Of a stretch of 26,441 nt of DNA, positions 22,512 through 26,441 are shown piece by piece. Positions within the stretch are counted from its first letter, which is position 1; every line of letters starts with the position of its first letter. Where the stretch lies: assembly GCA_050330095.1 (NCBI GenBank), contig JBHJOC010000008.1, positions 1 to 26,441 of the forward strand, read 5' to 3'. The notes under the pieces were generated by a model. That model saw only the letters and a program-made list of their open reading frames with translations. It made no database searches and was not told the origin of the DNA. The position numbers and the translations under genes were made by a program. This DNA comes from JBCBWG01 sp036804185. Its GTDB lineage: Bacteria > Pseudomonadota > Alphaproteobacteria > Rhizobiales > Hyphomicrobiaceae.

Positions 22512-23354
22512 ATGACGGCAAACCATCCCTCAAATCCGCTTGCGCTTCTCGTCGCCGATACGCCGTTCGGCAATGCGGCTGCGAATTATCTTCTCGCGCG
22601 CTTCCCCGCGTTGCATGTGTTTCAAGAGCCTCGGGAGGCTCGAAAGGACATCGTCGCCCGGCGTAGGAAGATCGTCGGCACACTGGCAACGGCCGAACAG
22701 ATGGCGGCCAGCGTTCTGATCCGGCTTGCCGGCCGCAAGAGCAGCACAAGGATTGCTGAACTCTGCTCTGCGCACGGGCTTGACGTGTCGCGCCCGCCCG
22801 CAGCTCGCGTCACGGCGATCTCGAGCGTCAACGGCGAGGATGCCCGCAGAGCCTTGGCGGCACTGCAGCCGGTTGTCGTAGCCGTTTATGGCACACGCCT
22901 GATCGGGGCGAGGACGCTCGCCGCGGTGCCGGCACCCTTCGTCAATTACCACGCGGGCCTGACACCGACCTATCGGGGCCAGCATCCGGGATACTGGGCA
23001 CTTGCAAGCGGCGATCCAAGCGGCGCGGGCGTGACGGTGCATCTCGTCGACACCGGCGTCGATACGGGCAGGGTGCTTGCGCAGGCGCACGTGCCGCTCG
23101 ACCCATGCACCGATACCATTATGACGTATCAATGGGTCCAGTTGCCGGTCGGGCTTGCGTTGCTCGAACAGATACTGGTGCATGCAATTTCGGGGGCGAT
23201 CGACCTCTCGTCGCTTGGCGCTGGAGGATCGGATGGCTGGGCCGCCAAAGCCGGCGATGACATGCCTCGCGACCGCAAGCCTATGCAACGGCCTTATCTT
23301 CCGCCAACGTTGCGTCAGTATCTGTTCAACGGGATGAAGCGCAACGTTTGGTAA
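22512..23354 (+). CDS. formyltransferase-fold protein (Fmt/PurN-like catalytic domain)
   Basis: This is a 280-residue protein; the ATG at 22512 lacks a clear ribosome site. An N-terminal region to about 120 has a Rossmann-like start (ALLVADTPFGNAAANYLLARF). The formyltransferase domain then shows FVNYHAGLTPTYRGQHPGYWAL (about 143-163), with catalytic Asn145 and His147, and HLVDTGVDTG with Asp184 at 181-186. These are the N-H-D triad residues of 10-formyltetrahydrofolate enzymes. The rest of the C-terminus is short and ends without the Fmt methionyl-tRNA-binding domain. Such proteins often formylate sugar amines or act as uncharacterised hydrolases. The neighbouring folP is on the opposite strand, so a folate link is only suggestive. 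Confidence 0.85.
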   Translation: MTANHPSNPLALLVADTPFGNAAANYLLARFPALHVFQEPREARKDIVARRRKIVGTLATAEQMAASVLIRLAGRKSSTRIAELCSAHGLDVSRPPAARVTAISSVNGEDARRALAALQPVVVAVYGTRLIGARTLAAVPAPFVNYHAGLTPTYRGQHPGYWALASGDPSGAGVTVHLVDTGVDTGRVLAQAHVPLDPCTDTIMTYQWVQLPVGLALLEQILVHAISGAIDLSSLGAGGSDGWAAKAGDDMPRDRKPMQRPYLPPTLRQYLFNGMKRNVW

Positions 23355-23394
23355 GGCGCGCGCCGCCAACGCGGCACAGCCTCGATGACGTCCT

Positions 23395-24489
23395 TCAGGT
23401 TGCGAGCCAAACGTCGACAGCCTCGCGCGTTGCCTTCACATCGTGCACGCGTAAGAGTTGAACGCCGTATGAAACACCCGTAAGCGCGGCTGCGACCGAC
23501 CCGTGAACACGGTCCGCCGGCACCGCAACCCCAGTCAAACTGCCAATGAACCGCTTGCGCGAGGCCCCGAGCATTACCGGCACGCCGAGACCGTGAAACA
23601 GCGACAGGCCACGCATGAGCTCGAGATTGTGTTCAACTGTCTTGCCAAAGCCGATCCCTGGATCGACGACCAAGTGCCGCCGCGCGATGCCGGCTTCGAG
23701 ACACGCCTCGACGCGCGCTTCCAGATGATCGAACACATCGAGCAGCACATGACCGTACGCCGGCGCGTCCTGCATCGTTTTCGGGTCGCCTTGCGCGTGC
23801 ATCAGGATGACCGGCACGTCGAGATCCGCGACCGACTGTAGCGCGTCGGTATCGTACGTGAGCGCTGACACGTCGTTGATCATGCCGGCCCCGGCGGCGA
23901 CGGCTTCGCGCATCACCGACGCCTTGCGCGTGTCGATCGAGATGAGCGCCTCTGACTTGGCCGCCAGAGCCTCAATGACCGGAAGCACGCGGCGCCTTTC
24001 TTCATCGACCGGAACAGAGTGCGAGCCGGGCCGCGTGCTCTCGCCGCCGATATCGAGGACATCGGCTCCCTGCTCGAGGAGCCGCAACCCATGATCGATG
24101 GCAGCTGTTGTCGTCGCGTGATGCCCGCCGTCCGAGAAGCTGTCCGGCGTGACGTTGACGATGCCGACAATGCGCGGTTGCTCTAGTGAGAGCCCTGCAA
24201 GCCTCGGGCGCGGCGCCCGCACGTTCTCGAGAAGATCGGCAGCGCCGACCGAGCGGCGGCCCCAATCGCGCTCGAAAAGCTCGCTCAGCCCGCAGACACG
24301 CCGGTCGACACGCGCACCATTGCGCTCAATCACCTCGAGACCGAGGAAATCGAGCCAACCGTCGGCAAGGCGCATCCCGCCCCAGACTTCCAAAGCCCGC
24401 TCGCCAACGTCTGCCGGATAAAGACCGATGGGCCGGAGATAGATGTCACGCAGCATGGGTCGCCAGTCATCGCGCACGTTGGGGTGCAT
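23395..24489 (-). CDS. folP: FolP, dihydropteroate synthase
   Basis: This enzyme joins p-aminobenzoate to 6-hydroxymethyl-7,8-dihydropterin diphosphate in folate synthesis; target of sulfonamides. The 364-residue TIM barrel shows NVTPDSFSDGG (112-122), ADVLDIGGESTRPG, then DVSALTYD, VVDPGIGFGKT, MLGASRKRFIGSL and a terminal RVHDV. An N-terminal extension of about 100 residues (LRPIGLYPADVGERALEVWGG on) is longer than E. coli FolP but looks like that of several alphaproteobacterial homologues. The ATG at 24489 has no clear ribosome site, and Met12 (24456) is an alternative. The ftsH-folP order is conserved in proteobacteria; here two small exported-protein genes and repeats lie between them. 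Confidence 0.95.
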   Translation of the reverse strand: MHPNVRDDWRPMLRDIYLRPIGLYPADVGERALEVWGGMRLADGWLDFLGLEVIERNGARVDRRVCGLSELFERDWGRRSVGAADLLENVRAPRPRLAGLSLEQPRIVGIVNVTPDSFSDGGHHATTTAAIDHGLRLLEQGADVLDIGGESTRPGSHSVPVDEERRRVLPVIEALAAKSEALISIDTRKASVMREAVAAGAGMINDVSALTYDTDALQSVADLDVPVILMHAQGDPKTMQDAPAYGHVLLDVFDHLEARVEACLEAGIARRHLVVDPGIGFGKTVEHNLELMRGLSLFHGLGVPVMLGASRKRFIGSLTGVAVPADRVHGSVAAALTGVSYGVQLLRVHDVKATREAVDVWLAT

Positions 24490-24506
24490 CTAACATATTG
24501 ACGCGA

Positions 24507-24851
24507 TCACGTCCTGCCTGCGGTTACGCACTCCGGCGGGATACGCAGCTCAATGCCGGGCACGAGATCTTTTAGGTTGAGGCCTCCGCTGCAGGCGTTC
24601 CCCGATGTGCGCAGAACCGTTCGATTGATGCGCAGGATGCGGATCGCCAGGCGGCCATCGTCGGTCGGGCGCGCCAGACCACAGAATCCGCGGTTGTTGC
24701 GCACGCCCCAGTGCTTGACGCACACAAATGCTTGATCGCTGCCGGACTGTGGGCGCCCTGATGTGTCCGTGACAGGCGTCGCGAGCGCAGAGGCGCTCAA
24801 GGCGAGCAGCAGAACGGATGCCGTGGAAACCACCTTTGAGGACACGGTCAT
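24507..24851 (-). CDS. small exported four-Cys protein
   Basis: This is a 114-residue protein. The ATG at 24851 has GGAGG about 6 bases upstream. The signal peptide covers about 1-26 (KVVSTASVLLLALSASALA), with cleavage near ALA. The mature part has four Cys (in FVCVKHWG, RGFCGLAR, GNACSGGL and PPECV), which suggests two disulphides in the periplasm. No family is recognised. It sits 17 bp from the folP start and just downstream of another small exported protein and tandem hairpins. Confidence 0.8.
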   Translation of the reverse strand: MTVSSKVVSTASVLLLALSASALATPVTDTSGRPQSGSDQAFVCVKHWGVRNNRGFCGLARPTDDGRLAIRILRINRTVLRTSGNACSGGLNLKDLVPGIELRIPPECVTAGRT

Positions 24852-24952
24852 GTGGAGCCTCCTGGACAGGATGCACAAGGCAACGAGGTGGCGGACAACC
24901 GCGACCTCTGCGTTTTCATACGCAGTCCAGGCTGGCTCGGCTCATTTATTGG

Positions 24953-25044
24953 TCAACACGCCAACATGCGTGTTGAGCACGGCCCGTCAACACGCCAACA
25001 GGCGTGTTGAGCATGGCTCGCCATCAAGCCAACAGGCATGTTGA
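24953..25044. repeat. three tandem hairpins, exact 34-bp period
   Basis: Unit 1 (24953-24976) pairs TCAACACGC with GCGTGTTGA around a 6-base loop, and unit 2 (24987-25010) repeats it. Unit 3 (25024-25044) is degraded, keeping TCAA/TTGA and the GCCAACAGGC core. The GCCAACA core recurs at 24960, 24994 and 25028. Unit 1 ends at the last codon of the overlapping minus-strand gene. Not a CRISPR: see rejected list. Confidence 0.85.
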
Positions 25045-25222
25045 GCAGGCCATGAACCGAAGGCTGTGCCACTCGGTCCGGCAAGACGCCGACGTCGAGG
25101 CGTGCGCCGCCTGCTGACTGCGCGAGACCCTCGTGGTGCCCGTCAGTTTCCGCGCGCACGCTCGTGCTGATCGCGATGCCCGTTGCAAATGCGAGTACGA
25201 TCATTGTGATACGCAAAGACAT
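24953..25222 (-). CDS. small exported protein whose C-terminus is encoded by the tandem hairpins
   Basis: This is an 89-residue protein. The ATG at 25222 has GGGGG about 9 bases upstream and begins a clear signal peptide (SLRITMIVLAFATGIAISTSVRA, residues 2-24). The mature protein is short and Gly/His-rich at first. The last 30 residues (from NMPVGLMASH, then HACWRVDGPC and RMLAC) come from the tandem-hairpin DNA, so they may be repeat-derived rather than selected. No family is recognised. It could be a real exported peptide or one truncated or extended by repeats. Confidence 0.5.
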   Translation of the reverse strand: MSLRITMIVLAFATGIAISTSVRAETDGHHEGLAQSAGGARLDVGVLPDRVAQPSVHGLLNMPVGLMASHAQHACWRVDGPCSTRMLAC

Positions 25223-25417
25223 CGCCGTGGCCCCCTGCCCGCAAGCTGGGATGCGCGACAACGGCCCAGCACGACAGGGTTAGCCCCGCGAACCTGAACC
25301 AAAAATGAAAACTCGGCCCGAAAACGATTGAGGCCGACAGGACACCTGCCGACCTCCCGGAAATAATTCCACCGTGACCCCGCCGTCTGAGCCTGAGCTC
25401 AAAGCGGTCGTAGCGCC

Positions 25418-25570
25418 GAGCAGAAGTCCCTGCACCATCCGCAACACGCGCCTGCCAGGGACGTCTGATCGAAAAGCGGCGTGAGATCCAATATGTTGCG
25501 CGTACCCATTGCTTTCCGCAGTTCGTTACTGGGTCTGACCCAGGTGAGTCACGAACTCCGGACTGCGGGT
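25418..25570. repeat. dispersed two-hairpin element, copy C (degraded)
   Basis: Hairpin 1 arms (25418-25432, 25456-25470) pair with two mismatches. Hairpin 2 arms (about 25511-25526, 25551-25566) pair with three. Flanking GTACCC and GCGGGT keep the copy A layout. The loop of hairpin 1 (CACCATCCGCAACACGCGCC) is identical to copy A over 20 bases. It lies 28 bases 3' of the ftsH stop (minus strand). Confidence 0.8.
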
Positions 25571-25598
25571 CCTCGGCACCGGGTCAGCGCACCTCAAC

Positions 25599-26441
25599 CT
25601 ACGTCGGCTGAGGCGCCATGCCACCCGTGTCGGGTGCACCACCGCCGCGCTTCGGACGCATCGCCCCCGTCACGGGAACCGCTGACCCCACCGGCCCCTT
25701 AGGCGCTTCCTCGTCCTCCGGCCTGATGATCCGCTCACCGCGCATCACCATGTCGCATTCCTCGCCGCTGATGGTTTCGAATTCCATCAGAGCTTGGGCC
25801 ACGCGCTCCAGTTTATCGCGGTTCGCAGAGAGCACTTCCCACGCCTTACCATAGGCTTGGCCGACGATGCGGCGCACTTCCTCGTCGATCAGCTTCGCCG
25901 TTTCCTCGGACATGTTCTGGCGCTGCGTCACGGAATGGCCGAGGAACACTTCCTGCTGGTTCTCGCTGTAGAGAAGCGGGCCGAGCTTCTCCGACATGCC
26001 CCACTCGGTGACCATGCGCTTTGCAATGTTCGTTGCCTGCTGAATGTCGCTTGCAGCACCCGTGTTCAGATGCTCCTTGCCGTAGATCAGCTGCTCGGCG
26101 ACGCGGCCACCGAAGGTCATCGCAAGGCGCGCTTCACACCACTGCTTGGAGTAGGAGAGCCGATCGCGTTCGGGCAGGCTCATCGTGACGCCGAGAGCGC
26201 GCCCACGCGGAATGATCGTAACCTTGTGAAGCGGATCATTGCCAGCGACGAGCTGGTTGACGATCGCATGGCCAGCCTCGTGGTAGGCCGTTGCAAGCTT
26301 CTCGTCCTCGGTCATGGCCATGGACCTGCGCTCGGCCCCCATCATGACCTTGTCCTTGGCGCTTTCGAAATCCTCCATCGTCACGAAGCGGCGGTTGACG
26401 CGCGCGGCCATCAGCGCCGCCTCGTTCACGAGGTTGGCAAG
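25599..26441 (-). CDS. ftsH: FtsH, ATP-dependent zinc metalloprotease, C-terminal part
   Basis: This membrane-anchored AAA protease is cut by the right edge; 280 residues of the C-terminal region are visible. The zinc site HEAGH lies about 54 residues in (AYHEAGHAIVNQL). VTIIPRGRALGVTM, MTFGGRVAEQLIYG, GAASDIQQATNIAKRMVTEWGMSEKLGP and YSENQQEVFLGHS are standard FtsH protease-domain blocks. The tail is Pro/Gly-rich (GSAVPVTGAMRPKRGGG), as in several alphaproteobacterial FtsH proteins. The ATPase domain and the N-terminal transmembrane helices lie outside the window. Directly 3' is hairpin element copy C; folP lies further on. Confidence 0.97.
   Translation of the reverse strand, partial: LANLVNEAALMAARVNRRFVTMEDFESAKDKVMMGAERRSMAMTEDEKLATAYHEAGHAIVNQLVAGNDPLHKVTIIPRGRALGVTMSLPERDRLSYSKQWCEARLAMTFGGRVAEQLIYGKEHLNTGAASDIQQATNIAKRMVTEWGMSEKLGPLLYSENQQEVFLGHSVTQRQNMSEETAKLIDEEVRRIVGQAYGKAWEVLSANRDKLERVAQALMEFETISGEECDMVMRGERIIRPEDEEAPKGPVGSAVPVTGAMRPKRGGGAPDTGGMAPQPT

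Noticed and set aside
24953..25044. CRISPR array
   Set aside because: Units are hairpins with a 34-bp period and only about 10 bases between them, not repeats with unique 30-base spacers. No cas adaptation or effector genes are near; the Cas2-fold gene is 16 kb away and of the SinR type.

Overview
The window is GC-rich bacterial chromosome, most likely from an alphaproteobacterium. Support comes from a perfect TTAA-N7-TTAA CtrA-type box overlapping a promoter (3343-3357), a GAAC-N7-GAAC sequence that is the alphaproteobacterial LexA box read on the other strand (8980-8994), the division genes mraZ-rsmH-ftsL-ftsI, and an ftsH/folP neighbourhood. I cannot name a genus from sequence alone. No rRNA, tRNA, CRISPR array, transposase or integrase was found.

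Layout. 1-2924 (minus strand): a two-gene unit I do not recognise. It holds a protein with winged-helix-like ends followed by a P-loop ATPase that runs off the left edge, and it is the best candidate here for an undescribed system. 3343-4164: a CtrA-box promoter, a CAP-domain lipoprotein and a long inverted repeat. 4163-8289: a PA0069-type radical SAM protein (minus), then on the plus strand two rSAM/selenodomain-type transferases flanking a Tat-type metallo-beta-lactamase-fold enzyme. 8293-9483: a hairpin between convergent genes, a Cas2-fold (SinR-like) protein, a LexA-like box and a small putative DNA-binding protein. 9827-11459: hisA and an arginase-fold protein. 11508-14397 (minus): a creatinase/DoeA-like M24 protein and a UbiB-type kinase. 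14695-18577 (minus): ftsI, ftsL, rsmH and mraZ, with an array of four 10-bp-spaced MraZ-type boxes upstream of mraZ. 18965-21242 (plus): an exported alpha/beta hydrolase, an RraA-like protein and a NIPSNAP protein. 21365-22033 (minus): an exported L,D-transpeptidase. 22512-23354 (plus): a formyltransferase-like protein. 23395-26441 (minus): folP, two small exported proteins and the C-terminal part of ftsH.

How the genes relate. The clearest functional groups are the truncated dcw cluster (MraZ regulator, 16S rRNA methyltransferase, divisome protein FtsL, septal transpeptidase FtsI) and the ftsH-folP pair known from many proteobacteria, here separated by two small genes and repeats. A dispersed palindromic element occurs three times, each time directly 3' of a minus-strand gene (rsmH, ftsI, ftsH) and in the same orientation. 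Its hairpin loop is better conserved than its stems. A different long hairpin sits directly 3' of the radical SAM gene.
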